The notes below the pieces were generated by a model, which saw only the letters and a program-made list of their open reading frames with translations, was not told the DNA's origin and did no database searches. 64,000 bases of DNA from Boswellia sacra (lineage: Eukaryota > Streptophyta > Magnoliopsida > Sapindales > Burseraceae). Shown here piece by piece: positions 43,440 through 56,640 of this stretch. The stretch is from assembly GCA_013180625.2 (NCBI GenBank), contig SNVD02001118.1:1-64000 (forward strand). The letters are read 5' to 3'. The translations under genes and the position numbers were made by a program. Positions within the stretch are counted from its first letter, which is position 1, and each line of letters starts with the position of its first letter.

Positions 43440-43640
43440 GTAAAGGATAAAAGGCCAAAGAGAAAAAGAGGAGAGAGAAGAGAGATAGAGAAAAAGAGAA
43501 AAGAGAAAAAGATAGAAGAAAGAGAGAAGAGAAAGAACAATGAAGAGAAAGAAGAGATGGAAAGAGAAAGAGAAGAAGAGAGAGAAAAGAAGAAAAAAAG
43601 AGGAAGAGAGAGAGAGAGAAAGGAAAAGAAGGAAAACTTT
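43440..43640. repeat. GA-rich low-complexity tract
   Basis: Almost pure purine on the plus strand (GAGA/AAAGAG runs). Long open frames on either strand here are composition artefacts. 43641-44162 has no gene I can see. Confidence 0.8.
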
Positions 43641-44162
43641 ACAGTGGCCATCACCAGGCCATGACAATAGTTTAGCAACTCACAAGGAAAGAAGAGTAAC
43701 ATCAGTCAATAGAATCTTCAATCGGAATCATATGGAAGAATTCCTCCAGATATTGGAAAGCAATTTGTTGAAGAACACACTGAATAAGTTACAAACTTTT
43801 TAATTGATTTTACAGCATTAAAAAATGTTTAAATCATGGAAAAGTTTAACTCTTGCAGGAATTCTTAAAGACAATGGAAAGATCTCCAGGGAATTAGATA
43901 ATGAACAACATGAATACGAGAATGAAAAACTCAAGAGATTTCCCTAGTAGACTAGAAGAAATCAAGAATAGAAGTAGGAATACTCAAAAGAAGGGTAACA
44001 CAATGAGGACGAAGAATGGAAGAAACATGAAGCATACTTAGAAGAAAGGCATTAAACCCAACAAATGCAAAGTTTGAAGAGATCAAAGAATAATGAAGAA
44101 TACTTAGCCAACGGCATAAGGAATGAAAAGGTTTAAAGACGACAAAGCAGTGCATGATAGAA

Positions 44163-44460
44163 GTTTTTCAAGTGGGCATGCATTAGAAGGGAACCCTAGG
44201 AAGTAGGTGCACTTAAGAGTATTTTAAGCCTTTAGAATAGGCACAAGCCCTAAGAAGAGGCGGCGCATTGGAAGGTGTCAAAAACCCTAAGAAGTAGGTG
44301 CACTTAAGAGTATTTCAAGCCCTTAGAATAGACACAAGCCCTAAGAAGAGGTGTACTGAAGAGTGTTGAAAACCCTAAGAAGTAGGTGCACTTAAGAGTG
44401 TTTGAACCCTTTAGAATAGACACATTGAAGAGTGTTACCAAACCCTAAGAACTATATGTT
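44163..44460 (+). repeat. Minisatellite of Tat-like tail
   Basis: At least four imperfect units built on CCCTAAGAAGTAGGTGCACT and TTTAGAATAGRCACAAGCCC, partly alternating. The reverse complement of the unit occurs at 38479-38570. Confidence 0.7.
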
Positions 44461-44994
44461 ATGAGTAAGGGGTACTATATAAGGAAAATTCTTCTATTGT
44501 TTGGATACATTTTATAGTTAGACAAAGAAAAGGCTTGATTAGGCTCGATAGGGCATCCTAGTAATGATAAATTAAGTATAGGTGGCTTGAAAGGCTCAAT
44601 CGATCCAAAAAAAGGCCTAAATCACTTCTTTTATATCATGAAGCCTAGGATTTCACCTCGAGTAGTGATCAAACAGGTTATGGTGCCTTATAAGATCTCA
44701 ACATCAAGCTTTATTCACATAAAGTTGCTTTAAGTGGTATTGAGTTCCATATTCATGTCTATTGTGCTCAAATGATTGAAGAATCAAGAATGAAACTCAT
44801 CTAAGAAAAAGACTCAAGCATGGAATCAACACAATCTCATGTATTACCAAAAATCTATTTCCAATGAGTACCATGATTTTATCAATGATCACCAAAAGAA
44901 AACACAACTCTCATATCATTCTTAAGACAAAGCATTTCAAAACATCATTATTTTCTCTCTAAATTAGGAATTCTCCCATTATCGATCAAGTCTT
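44461..44994 (-). other. Tat-like sequence downstream of gag
   Basis: 44690-44990 matches 51541-51829 (CCATATTCATGKCTATTGTG, ATGATTTTATCAATGATCA) next to the second gag remnant. No ORF. Confidence 0.45.
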
Positions 44995-46010
44995 TTTTCG
45001 AAGCATGCACTTATGCATCATCATTGTTCGACCCGCTAGATTTAAAGATGTACAGTGCTCGTGGAGCGCACTTCCGAATGTCATACTGCTTTTGATTTCT
45101 ATTGCTGCTTCTCCTCTGTCGGGCCTCCAAATCTTCTATTTGAATGCCCGAATCACACAAATCTTTGGATGTCTTGATTGGAAAGCCTATAAGCCTATCA
45201 CTGATGAAAGCATGGCTCCATTGATCACTATACGAACTTGATCCTTCTCCATGGGCCTCGTGGTCATCTTGGCAGCTTTGGCCCTCTAATAGACTAGATA
45301 TTTTGAGAAAGTCTCATTGGGCTTTTGACATTTCGTCTTCAAATCTCTCAAAGTTACCCCCAGTTGGTTGTTATGGCGATACTACTCTAGAATTGTTCGG
45401 ATAGCTCCTGCCAATCTTCTCAGACTCTCTTGGGGAGGTCATGGTACCATACTACTACATTATCTTTTAGGGATAGCATGAAGTACTTCAATATGTGCTC
45501 CTTTGACAAAGGAGTGGTGACCATGACAGCTGTATAATGTCTTAGATGTGTGTTCAGATTGCCCTCGCCATTAAACTTGGACAAGTTTGGCATGCGAAAT
45601 TTGGGAGGCAAATCATTGTCCCTAATGAGCAAAATGTCATCTAGGTCTTCGACCCGTTTTAACCCCCTTCTTCTTCAAGAGAGATTAGACTTTATCCATC
45701 TCCTTGGTCAATTGCTTGACCGATTTGGGGTTTTCTTGATTGATTAGGTTTTTCCCCTTGTCTTCGTCCTGGCTTGTCTCGCCATTTTCACAACCATTAC
45801 CCTTAACTAGAGATTGATTCATATGGTTAGGCACATTCTATAGAGCTTCAACAAGTTGGGCCACTTATTATTGGAGTACGATCATGTCAACTCTCAATTG
45901 GGCTACTCCAGCATTGTTGTTGTTGGGTGAAACCATTTCGTCAACTGGATTTTCTTGTCTTGTCAAAAGATCACCTCATCTAACCCAATTTATGATGGCG
46001 ACAAAATAAA
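44995..46010 (-). pseudogene. gag: Tat-like gag remnant 1
   Basis: The minus strand reads LPPKFRMPNLSKFNGEGNLN, then HLRHYTAVM, LSKEHILKYFMLSLKDNVVV and WYHDLPKRV (45420-45632), the retrotransposon gag domain as in Tat-type elements. Upstream on the minus strand (45640-46010) is a degraded N-terminal half with a VKQLTKEMDKV-like coiled segment. Stops and frameshifts throughout. Homologous to 51830-53040. Confidence 0.75.
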
Positions 46011-46372
46011 GGTGTTAATGCCATGCATGCATTCATGTATGCATGATATTCATGCTTATACAAGTGCATACACACGCTTTTAGCCTTCTAATCTTGTTCC
46101 TCCTACACACTTGAGGTCGAGTCTCTTTTCCTTGGATTTTTGGCTTCATTCCCAAGACATCATGGGATGTGGGAATGTGAGATTTTCTCTTCTAATTCTA
46201 ACATTCATGTTAATGCTGAATTCTTTATGATTATCATAACATGGTTGTCAAAATGTCATGATAACCTTAAACTCATGGCACATATACCCATTTTATTCTT
46301 ATGAGTGACTTGACATGTGGCATTTGTTCATGGTTCCATGAGGTTTTTAGTTGATTTTATTCTAATCATACG
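46011..46372 (-). other. Leader of Tat-like element, left of solo LTR-A
   Basis: Matches 53041-53400 of the second copy (CATCATGGGATGTGRGAATG, GTGGCATTTGTTCATRGTTC). Non-coding. The target copy ATACG is at 46368-46372. Confidence 0.6.
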
Positions 46373-47899
46373 TGACACATCCGAAAAAGGATTGTCTCCC
46401 AAGTATAGGAGTGTCGAAGTAATAAACCCGGTGAGTCCGGGGTCGATCCACGAGGAAGGGGATTTTAGCGTTACAAATTATAAGTTAAGCAAATATGATA
46501 TGAATAATTGAAAGAAATGATAAGATAATCTCAACAAATATGTAAAGATGGTAGGTGGTATTACCGACCATTCAAATATAAAACAAAAGGCAAAAGGAGG
46601 TAAAACCATCCATGGAAATAGGTGGTATAACCAACCATAGTAAATTAAAGAACAATTTCATAAGGTGGTAGAACCTACCATAGTAAAAAATAAAAAGTTC
46701 ATAAACAATAGAATAATTAAAATACAAGAGGAATTAACACAATAACAATGAAGGCTAAGGTTAGGGGATCCGCCCTTGATATTTCAAATAAGGATAATTA
46801 ACCCATTTTAGTTATATGAATTATATTTGTTTCATTACCAATATTTATACCACTTCTTGTAAATGGGTTCAAGCATCCAATGTGCCAATCATCATATGTC
46901 TACAACAAATCAAGGTTCCTAACTAGATTCGTGTCGGTAAGGAAGAACCATACATCATCTAGAAAGGATCCAAGCATTTGATGTGCCAAGGATTGTCGAC
47001 AATGGATCAAGACCTCCACTTTACGAGTGGTGTCAAGATTGATTAAGAAATTAAATATAAATCATATTGAATAAACATTATAAGATTAAGATTATTAAGC
47101 ACATATTAAGGGTTAGAGAATCCTTATTCTCATATCAAGGGTTTCACCCTTTCACCTTAGCAAAAGAGAAATTAGAAGAACATTATAATAGAAAGAAAAT
47201 AAAATGCAAGAAAAAGGAAATTCATTAATAACATAAACACACAAAACACAATACAAGATCCTAGCCAAAGCCAAAATGTTCCAGCCAAGGCCAAGATGCC
47301 CTAATGGTTCACAAGGCACCTCTATTTATAGATACATCCAGGGGCAAACTTGTCAAATTACAAGGGCATAATTGTCAAATATTAGTTGTAAATATCTTTG
47401 ACAATTGGGATCATTAGGCACCGACTTTGACCATCAATTTTGACATCGAAATGTTGTGAATTTTAATCACATGTCTTCATGAAAGTTGTAGATATTTCTC
47501 TCAGCTTTCTAGAACATATTGATTTGCACAATTTGGATACGTATTTTGAGAGATACGGTCCAAATACTGAGGCCTGGTCAGACTGGGCCGAGACTGTAGA
47601 TGGGTTCACTTCAAGCCCAATTTTGGTCCACTAAGAGCCCGAATTTGATGATGCTTGTGAAATGCAATCTTGTAGACAATTAAATCAGCTTTCCAAAACA
47701 TTAAGAATTGCACTATTCTGATCTATAAATAGAGAGTTATGCCCATTTTACCGAACCTGTAACAAAACCAAAATTAAGAGAAATTAATTCCAAAGATGCA
47801 AATGCTACAAGTATGCTTAAGTTGAGGAATTTAATGACACTATTAATGCAATATGATGAACTAAACTCTTATTAAACATGCATATTTAAGTGTTCATCA
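46373..47899 (-). mobile_element. Full-length solo LTR-A in Tat-like leader
   Basis: 1527 bp, TGACACATCC...GTTCATCA on the plus strand, flanked by the perfect duplication ATACG (46368-46372 and 47900-47904). Nearly identical to 2706-4233 in reverse. It keeps the TATA region (47333-47340). Confidence 0.95.
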
Positions 47900-47904
47900 A
47901 TACG

Positions 47905-48286
47905 GAATTTACATCCATAGACATGCATTTTATCAAGGGTTTTGGATATTCATCCTATTGAAAATTTCTAAAGTCGTCTATATGGGCTTGAGTCTTAAGG
48001 GTCCAATGGTCGAGGCTCATTCTAGTGAGAGATGCCACCTTGGGCTAGTCTCTTTTTATATCAATTCAATGGTACGTGCTCAAAGGTGGTGACACTAACA
48101 TGAGTCCTCTAGGGGTCGAATGGAGTCAAAGACTTCTCATGCTAATGCCACGCGACTAATTTAGGTATTTCGTGCTCATTGTCTACAAAAGTGTAGTGAT
48201 ACAAGGACTCATTATACCAACAGAAGGTATTAGAATTTGGTATTCTTATCAGAATCAACTTCTCTTATCCCTAGTGGAGTCACCAC
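47905..48286 (-). other. Leader and primer binding site of Tat-like element
   Basis: The leader resumes after the solo LTR. 48264-48282 reads TGACTCCACTAGGGATAAG on the minus strand, the primer binding site next to the LTR end at 48287. Parallel copies are at 9405-9423 and 53732-53750. Confidence 0.65.
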
Positions 48287-50128
48287 TGTGAATGGGGCTT
48301 TCATCTCGCCAGAGCATTTGTGACCATGACACTGTATCGAAGCCCCTTTTGAGACTTAAGGAAACATAAATGAGCCATGGGCATGTCTAGAGAAAGAAGT
48401 CGCCACCTAATTATTCAATTGGGAATGAACGGGGAAAATCTGATCCCTCACTTTAGGAAACTACCATCATCCATTCAGAGATGGGCTCGAGCAGTTAGGT
48501 ACGAGTCTTTCGACTCGCTCAAATGTAAATCTGGCCTCCACTTAGGAAATACCAAATAAAAATAGATGGTGTTGTTACTTAGCCCCTTAGATTGTCTGTT
48601 TTATGCACACATTTATGTTTTTATCTTTATTGGTCAAGTGGGGTGATTATTCAATCAAATAGCAATTATATATATCCATAGAAAGAGGGAGGAGAATATG
48701 TTACATTTTCATCATACATGTGAGGAGAGAGGATTGCAACAGTTGTTATTTAACAAATAAAAATATTACATATATTCATATACATTCGAAACTCAAAAGA
48801 TGATGCATCCTCACCACCATATGTGAGTCTATTCAACGTTTGTTAAGCTTCTTACATGTCCATTTCAACATAGTATACTAAGGCATTTATTCTTAGTAAT
48901 GGTCCCTCACCATCAATGTGAGTCTACCATCACTTCATGCATCACACAGTTACACTTCTTAGTATACAAACATTCATACATTCATAAATCATACAAAGGC
49001 ATAATCTAATATCATGGCATTCTAGCCTACATTTGATAAATTATATCATGGCAATTCTACGTATAGCTATTCTAGTATTATTCATATCAATTCATGGCAT
49101 TTCTAGCTTAATCATTGTTATCATAGCATATTCTAGCCCAATTCAAGCAATTGAAGTTAATCATAGCATCCAAGGGAAAAATGGTAATTCTTATATATTC
49201 TATGCTATTTCCTAGCATACATCAAAGCGAATATAAGTTTTGCTTAGCATGATTCTAATCATGTGCTCCTAAGCATGATTTTAAGCATTCGCAAATAAAT
49301 TAAATTCCTAAGCATGATTCTAATAAAGAAGGGATAGCAGACTTACCTAGACACCCTTAACTGTCTCACAAAAAAAAATAAGGATTAAAACATTTCATAA
49401 TAACCCTAGCATACTTCTAAGCATCAAAATAAATCCTAACATGCTTATTCTAAGCATAAATTAAGCTAAACATGCTTAATTCTAAGAAAGAAAAATAAAG
49501 AAGAGGATAGGAGGGAGAAAAGAAAACTGCTCTCAAGACGTACAATTTCTGGATTTAGAGCAATATAAAATGCCCGAATAATATTAGACTAAAAAGGACT
49601 CCTTAGAATTCGCACAAGTGTGTCTTAGAGGGAGAGAAAGAGGATTTCTAGATACCTTGAGAAGTGTGTCCAATGTGTGCTTATATAGGCTTTCCTTGGA
49701 GTGAAAAAGCGATAAAAAATCGATGTGGGATTTGGATGAACAGTAATGCTTGAATAGTAAAGCACGAACAATATATCATGAATAGTGCACTTCCTATTCG
49801 GCCCTTCTTATTTTACAATTTTGTAATGTAGTCCCTTCTAACCTTTATCTATTCAATTGCTTATAACTTTTTAAGTCTAACTCTGATTCATGATCTGTAA
49901 ATTTCTATGAAAATTAGACATCCTTAGATTCGCAACGGTATATGACTCATCAGCAGATTCCTCATGAATTAATTTTTGTGATTTGTTTAAGTCATATGTT
50001 GGTTTTTGAGACCTTTCACCAACTGCCCCTCACCTTTCCTTCATCAGCCTCTAAGGGTATTTTGGTCATTTCCTTGCTCCACATTCATCTTCATTCCTTC
50101 ATCGAGCCTCAAATATTCAATGTCTACA
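48287..50128 (-). repeat. LTR-T copy 6 (5' LTR of a Tat-like element)
   Basis: 1842 bp. The minus strand starts TGTAGACATTGAATATTTGA and ends GCCCCATTCACA, followed by the PBS. It serves as the reference for the family; it is uninterrupted at the site where copia D entered copy 4. Confidence 0.8.
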
Positions 50129-51540
50129 CAAGCAATTTAAGTATCATGTTGATATGCTATTCTCATGCAAATATATCCAGGTAAAACATAGAATTAGCAT
50201 GGGCATATCATAAATAACAACAAATGAGATACTATCAAAGTAATGACTCATGAACAACAATTACAAGTCTATCATTACTTATCAACGCTCATCAAGAAAG
50301 AGAAGCAATAAAAGAGAAAGAAAAGATGCATATTTCATAATAAAATCACCCTTAAAATATACTTCTAACTTGGCGTTATTCATATCAAAGTTTGGTCCCT
50401 CACCATCAATTGTAAGTTCACAACACATCTAAATGAATAGAGAAGAAAAAAAGAAGAACAACAAAACATAACAAAACATATTAACCCTAACATGATTCTA
50501 GCACATTATCGCATATTGGACATTAATTAACATACAATTAAATAGCTTGTATCAACATCCCCAACATCAATTATGGGTTGACCATCATGTGTCAATAAAC
50601 AATAGAGAAGGAGTAGAAGAAGAAATAGAAATATAACATCAAAGCATTATTCATTTAAAAGCAAAAGTCGCCCACCAATAGTTCTGAGTCCACCATTAAT
50701 TTTCCATGAACAAGGAAATAAAAGAAGAAGGAGATAATCATATTATCATAAAAGCATATAAGAAATATTACTCCTAGCATGATTCTAAACATGTTACACT
50801 CATAATCCTAGCATGATTCTGGCATAATATTAAAGCATAAATAACCTAAGCATAAGTCTAACATACATAGGCCTAAGACATGCATACTAGCATATCAAAC
50901 ACATAAATAACCTAAACATGATTCTAAGTACATATGCATAAACCAAAATAGGAGGTCCTCAGGACTTACCTGGATTCTTACACTACTAGAAGCAGAATCT
51001 TCACTTTGATAGGTGCAATAGAGTAAAACAAAGAGCACCTCTGGACATCGAGAACTCCTTCAAGATGACACTTTAGGAAGACTCCCGATACCTCTCAATT
51101 CCTACTTTTTGGACTCTCTAGTAACACTCAAAAGGGTATGAGAATCAATGGAATTCAATCCCTTTGATGAACTGTAGCATTTCTTTGCATAGGCATCATG
51201 CGAGCATATAAAATGATGCAAAACCAATATGGGATTCGAAACAACAAGCGTGCACCTGTTCAAAGGTTTATAAGTACAAAACTTAATATCTGGATAGATG
51301 GATGGTTGTGATGAAAACCCAATTAGGGACATGAAGTCACACGTGTGTCCTAATCAGGTTTTGAATTCTAAATAAGCTCTCATTTCTACCTTCCCATTAT
51401 GTTCAACGGCTGTATTATCTACTTTTCCCACATCCTAATGTCTTTTTTTGGAGTTATGATGCCTTTTAGATTCAATTTTGCATCTAGTTAGTGTGTCTGG
51501 CTATCATCATCAAGTATCTAAACTATAAGCCAAAATCTAT
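50129..51540 (-). repeat. Divergent LTR-T-like sequence
   Basis: Repeats family signatures at low identity: CCCTCACCATCAATTGTAAG (50398), GCATGATTCTAAACATG (50780) and GGACTTACCTGGATTC (50961), in LTR-T order. Boundaries are uncertain. No gene seen. Confidence 0.45.
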
Positions 51541-53754
51541 TCCTTAACACAAAACTCTATTCTCATAAAGTTTCTCTAAGTAAAAGATTCCATATTCATG
51601 GCTATTGTGCTCAAAAGGTTGAAAAATGAAGAATGAAATTAATCTAGCAAAAAGAGTCAAGCATATAAACAACACAATCTCAAGCATTATCAAAGTTTTA
51701 TTTTCAATGAGTATCATGATTTTATCAATGATCATCAAAAGAACATATAACTCACACATTTCAATTCATATAAAATTTAAAACAAATCATTTCAAAGCAT
51801 ATTAGCATCACTATTCTCTTTTTGCGTCGAGGATTCTTCTCCTGTCAATTAGGTCTTATATCTCGTGATGAAGGTGATGACAATTGTCGGTCATATGGCC
51901 AGTTAGTTGATGGAAAGCACAATGCTCATGATGCTTATCATTGGTTGGGCATGGGTTTTGGTGTTAATGAGAGCAACACAGATCAGGCGCGGAGCTTCTC
52001 AAATGCTTGCGACACGGGTCGTCCCAACTGACTAAACTTCCTTGGTTGATTTATAGCATGCATTTCTACATCCTCATCCTCCGACGTGCTGGTTTGGTCA
52101 TATTGCCTTTGATTTCTTCAAGGGTAGTTATTATTGTTCTTCTTCTACCTAACCTCCAAATCTTCTATTTGAATGCCTGAATCATACAAGTCCTCAAAGG
52201 TTTTAATAGGAAAGCCCACAAGCATATCACCAATAAAAGAATGGGCTTCATTAATTACTATGCACACCTGGTCCTTCTCCGCAGGCTGCATTGTCATTCT
52301 GGAAGCTCTGGCCCTCCATCAAACCAAGTATTTTGAAAAAATCTTGTTGAGCTTTTGGCGAGTAGTGTCTCTGAATGCTGCAATGATACCCCTGACAGGT
52401 GTTGTAACAGTAATACTGTACAAGTTGTTCAGGTAGTTCCTCCTATCCTCTCAGACTCTTCTGAACAATTCGTGATTCCACACCACTGCATCATCTTCCA
52501 AGGACAACATGAAGTAATTCAAAATCAACTTCATTGACAAAGAAGTAGTGCCAATAACCTCAGCATACTATCTCAAATAGATCTTTGGGTTGCCCACTCC
52601 ATTGAATTGGGCAAGTCAAGCATGCGTGACTTTAGTGGTAGGCCACTATCTTCAACTAGTGGAATGTCAGCTAGGCTTTTAACCCCTTTTAGCCCTTTCT
52701 TCTTAAAGAATAATTGCAACTTCTCTATGTCTTTGGCCAACTGCTTGGCTAATTCGAGTTCATCGTGGACAGTTAGGCCCTTCCTCCTGTCTCTTCTTAG
52801 GTTAGTCTCACCTTCATCAGCACAATTGTCATTGGGCAACGACTAATTTGCTTGATTGGCTCATTTCACATGATCTTCACAAGTTGGGCTATCTATTGTT
52901 GCGTGGCAGTCATGTCGGCCTCAATTGTGCTATTTTTGTGTTTGGATTTAGCACAACCATCTCAACGGTTGATTCTTCTTGTCTTGTCAAATAACTACCT
53001 TGTCTAATCCAAGCTATTATGGCTGCGAACTAAACGTGTTAATATCATTACATAATGTATGCATGATAAAATGCATCTCATACAACGACATAGATACACT
53101 TTCAATCTTCAAACCTTAATCCTTCCATAGACGAGTGGTTAAGTCTCTTTTTCTAGAACTTTTGGCTTTATCCCCAAGTCATCATCATGGGATGTGAGAA
53201 TGCGAGATGATCATCTTAATCCTAACATTCAAGTTGACATTAGCAACCTCAAGATTATCATAACATGCCTTCAAATGTCATGACTACTTAACAAATGGCA
53301 CATGCCCCCTTGTTTTCAAAAAAGGTGATATAGCATGTGGCATTTGTTCATAGTTCCATGAAATTTGGATCTAGTCATAAAGGGCCATGTCCATCAACAT
53401 GCAATTCAACGTGGTTTTTGGATATTCACCCTATTGAAAATTTCTAGAGTTCTTCTATATAGGCGTGAGTTTTAGGGGTCCAATGGTCTAGGCTCCTTCA
53501 AGTGAGAGATGCCCCCTTAGGTCAGTCTCTTTCTATGCCAAGTTAGTAGTATGTGCTCAAAGGTGGTGACACCAACATTAGTCATCTAAGGGTTGAATGG
53601 AGCCAAAGACTTATCGTGCCAATGTCATACAACTAGTTTAAGCAATCTGTCCTCATTGTGTGCAAATGTGCAGTGATTAAAATAACAAAACAAGCTATTA
53701 AGATTTGGTATCTCAATTAGAATCAACTTCTCATATCCCTAGTGGAGTTGCCAC
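51541..53754 (-). pseudogene. gag: Tat-like gag remnant 2 with leader and PBS
   Basis: The minus strand in 52573-52839 reads LAKQLAKDIEKLQLFFKKKG and SGLPLKSRMLDLPNSMEW, aligning with remnant 1 (VKQLTKEMDKV, DNDLPPKFRMPNLSKFN). 51830-52572 continues the gag domain with many stops. 53041-53731 is leader. 53732-53750 is the PBS complement beside the LTR. Together with the LTR to the right it is a second decayed minus-strand Tat-like element. Confidence 0.65.
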
Positions 53755-54985
53755 TATGAACAAGGCTTTCATCTCGACAGAACATTTGTTACCATGAAGC
53801 TGTGTCAAAGCTTCCTTCGAGACTTAAGGAAACACAAACAAACTATAGACATATTTGGAGAATGAAGTCACTACCCAATTAGTCAATTGGGAATAAATAG
53901 GCGCAATCCAATCCCTCGCCCCAGGTCCTAGGTTATCCTCATCCCTTCATAGATGGGTTTGGGAAGTTAGATAGGAGCCTTCGGCCTACCCGAATATAGA
54001 TCTAGCCTACAATAGGGTATACCAAATAAGAATAGCTTACACTGTTATTGAGTCCACTTAAATTGTTCATTTTATGCGCACATGCTTCCAATTTTATCTT
54101 CATTAATCATGTGAGGTGTATTCAGCAAAAGGAATTGTATATTCATATATAGAAAGGGATGAGGAGAATAGAGTTACAGTTTCCTTCAAACATGGGGGAT
54201 AGGGAATAGGATTAGATTCGTTTGTTATTCTACAATAAAATAAATGTCCTTCTAAACACGTATAGTTCGTAACATATTCATACAAATCAAGTATATAATG
54301 TAAACAATCAATTTGAGACTTGATAAGCAATGAATTTCTCACCATCATATTTGAGTCTTTTGTTATCAAGCCTTTTCATTCATATTCATACATATATTTA
54401 TTCTAAGTGATGGTGGCATACCATCAAATGTAAGTCTACCACAACTTCATAGCATTATTCAATCATATTTCTAATCATGGCATATTCAAAGCAATTATTA
54501 TAATAAATTAATTAAAATTAAAAATAAAGCCATCAACTAAATCATGGCAATTCTACCTAATTTATAATTTTATCATGATAATTCTACCTAATATTGATAA
54601 TCCTGTCATGACAATTCTAGCCTAATCATGGCATTCATATAAAACATGACAATTCTAGCCTAATCATGGAAATCATGGCATTGCTAGCCTAATCATCGCA
54701 TTTCTTGCCTATTACTAAAAATCATGGCAATTCTAGCCTACTTCTAACACACTATTTCCTAGCATAATTCAAAGCATTTGTAAGTTTCCTAGCATGAATG
54801 TAATCATGTGCTCCTAAGTATGATTCTAAAGGCATTCACAAAATAAATAAATAAATAACTCATAAACATGCTTTTAACTAAAGGAGGTATAGTGGACTTA
54901 CCTTGACACGCTTGTCCAAGCTTGCAAAACAAATAAATGACTAAAATAATTCATAATAATCCTAATCATGCTATAAGCACTAAAG
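53755..54985 (-). repeat. LTR-T copy 8, partial
   Basis: The 3' two-thirds of LTR-T on the minus strand, ending near 54985 where similarity stops. It includes an array at 54541-54740 of ATCATGGCAATTCTAGCCTA-type units, about 20-40 bp apart, found at lower copy number in the other LTR-T copies. Confidence 0.65.
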
Positions 54986-56120
54986 AGTTGCCTATGGTTT
55001 CAAGCCCGATAACTATAAACCAAAAACCAAAGTTGAAACAGGGTTCGGTGTACGAAAATGTCAAAAACCAAAACTCAAGACCAAAATCAGAAGAGCCTAA
55101 ATCTAGGGTTCTTTTACATAGGACTGTGTGCCAACTAAACTTGAGGAGAAAGCAAGTTGGCTGTTGTCTAGGTGTTTGTGCCATATAACCATATGATTCC
55201 AATAATGTAAACACTATTTTCCTACCCTTTTAGTGATTTGTAGGAGCTTTTGTGCCTCTTTCATTTGGGTTTTGTACACTCTAGCTTCATTTTGATGACT
55301 TGGTGAGCCCGAGGGCAATGAATGCATTGCCACCCTTGCTTTTATGATTATATGCATATATTTACATGTTTTATGCTTTTCTTTGTGTTTTTATGGCTCT
55401 CTACATGTTTCAATTGATATATGTGATTGCCATGAGTTTTCATTTGTCTTTTGAATATGGGTGCTATGGCCATGACTATGTATGCTTTATTTTGCTATTT
55501 CCTAGTCAAAATATGAGTTTATGAGTGCTTTGTATGCCACTTTTACATTTATTATGAATTTTATATTTTGCTATGACTTTTGTGAGTTTTGATGTCATTT
55601 CATGGTTTATATGTCTAGAAATGCATACTAGGCCTTATTCCCTCGTGGTGGTTCACAATACATGTGTATTTTTCTCCATTTTATGAAGTTCACATGCATG
55701 AATAACATGAATAGTGATTATATGAGTTAGACATCTCTATTCTACTCATTTTACTAAGGAGAAAAGTTATAATACGTGGATGAAAGGATTAAAAAAAAAA
55801 GAAAGAAAGAAAGAAAATTGAATAATAAAGATAAAAACAAAAAAATATATTGAAAAAAATATAGTTTACTAGTTACCTCCATTCCAGTCAAGTAACTCAA
55901 CGGCAAAACATTCCCATATAATTATACTTTTATTATAATTTTATCGCCACTTAAATCTTGTAATTAATAGAATAGTATGAAATAAAATTGGGAGCGATAT
56001 AGAAAGTATCAATTTGCATGGCAACGCTTGTTTCTCAACTTAATGGGCCCGGTAATACACATTAATTCTCGCCTCCTCTCGTTGTTGATCTAATACGATA
56101 CGATAAGAGTGAGGTTGCAC
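54986..56120. other. No gene recognised
   Basis: AT-rich sequence without similarity to other parts of the window. The 83-codon open frame reaching 55188 starts inside LTR-T and has no domain I know. A GAAA/A-rich low-complexity tract lies at 55790-55860. Possibly the least repetitive stretch of the window, together with 56641-57601. Confidence 0.5.
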
Positions 56121-56128
56121 ATTATCAC

Positions 56129-56632
56129 CCGTGGCGGAGCCACATAGAAGAGACCGTGGGAAATTGCCCCCACTTATTTAAGAAAATCCTCATTATTCAC
56201 TTCTGAGTTTTAATATTATTGCCCCTACTATAAATTATGTTCTCTACTTTATTGCTCATACGAGAGTCAAATTTTTCTTTAATAAACCCACCTGAACTTA
56301 CAAATTTTACTTGCAATCAAAAGTAAATTACTAACGTTACTCTTCTTTCACAATATAAATTACTCCTTCGTGATCAATCTATTTTTCAACCTTTAATTAT
56401 CAAAGTTCTTCAAACTCTTTACAATCTATTTTATCTCAATCTTATCTATCAAACAAAAATGTGAAGTCAAGATGACAGAATTCAAATTACAAGTTCTTGG
56501 AATAGAATATAAGTATATATACTTTTTTTTTTCTTGTCCATTTAGGATCTAACAAAGAAATGATAAAAAATTTTTTTATTATTATTGACCAAAGTTAGCC
56601 CCCACTAATTCAAAATCTTGGCTACGCCACTG
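56129..56632. mobile_element. Non-autonomous hAT element 1
   Basis: 504 bp bounded by terminal inverted repeats (left CCGTGGCGGAGCCAC, right reads CAGTGGCGTAGCCAAG inward) and a perfect 8-bp target duplication ATTATCAC (56121-56128 and 56633-56640). The 8-bp duplication and CAGTGGCG-type end fit the hAT superfamily. No transposase. It includes the GCCCCCACT strings near each end. Confidence 0.9.
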
Positions 56633-56640
56633 ATTATCAC

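Noticed and set aside
43170..43702. Phe/Leu/Ser-rich minus-strand ORFs over the GA-rich tract
   Set aside because: Purely the reverse of a GA-repeat; composition artefact, not membrane proteins.
54541..54740. CRISPR-like spaced repeats
   Set aside because: Imperfect short units of irregular spacing inside a plant LTR; no cas genes, eukaryotic context.
54937..55188. 83-codon ORF
   Set aside because: Starts inside a truncated LTR and crosses its end; no domain or homologue in the window.
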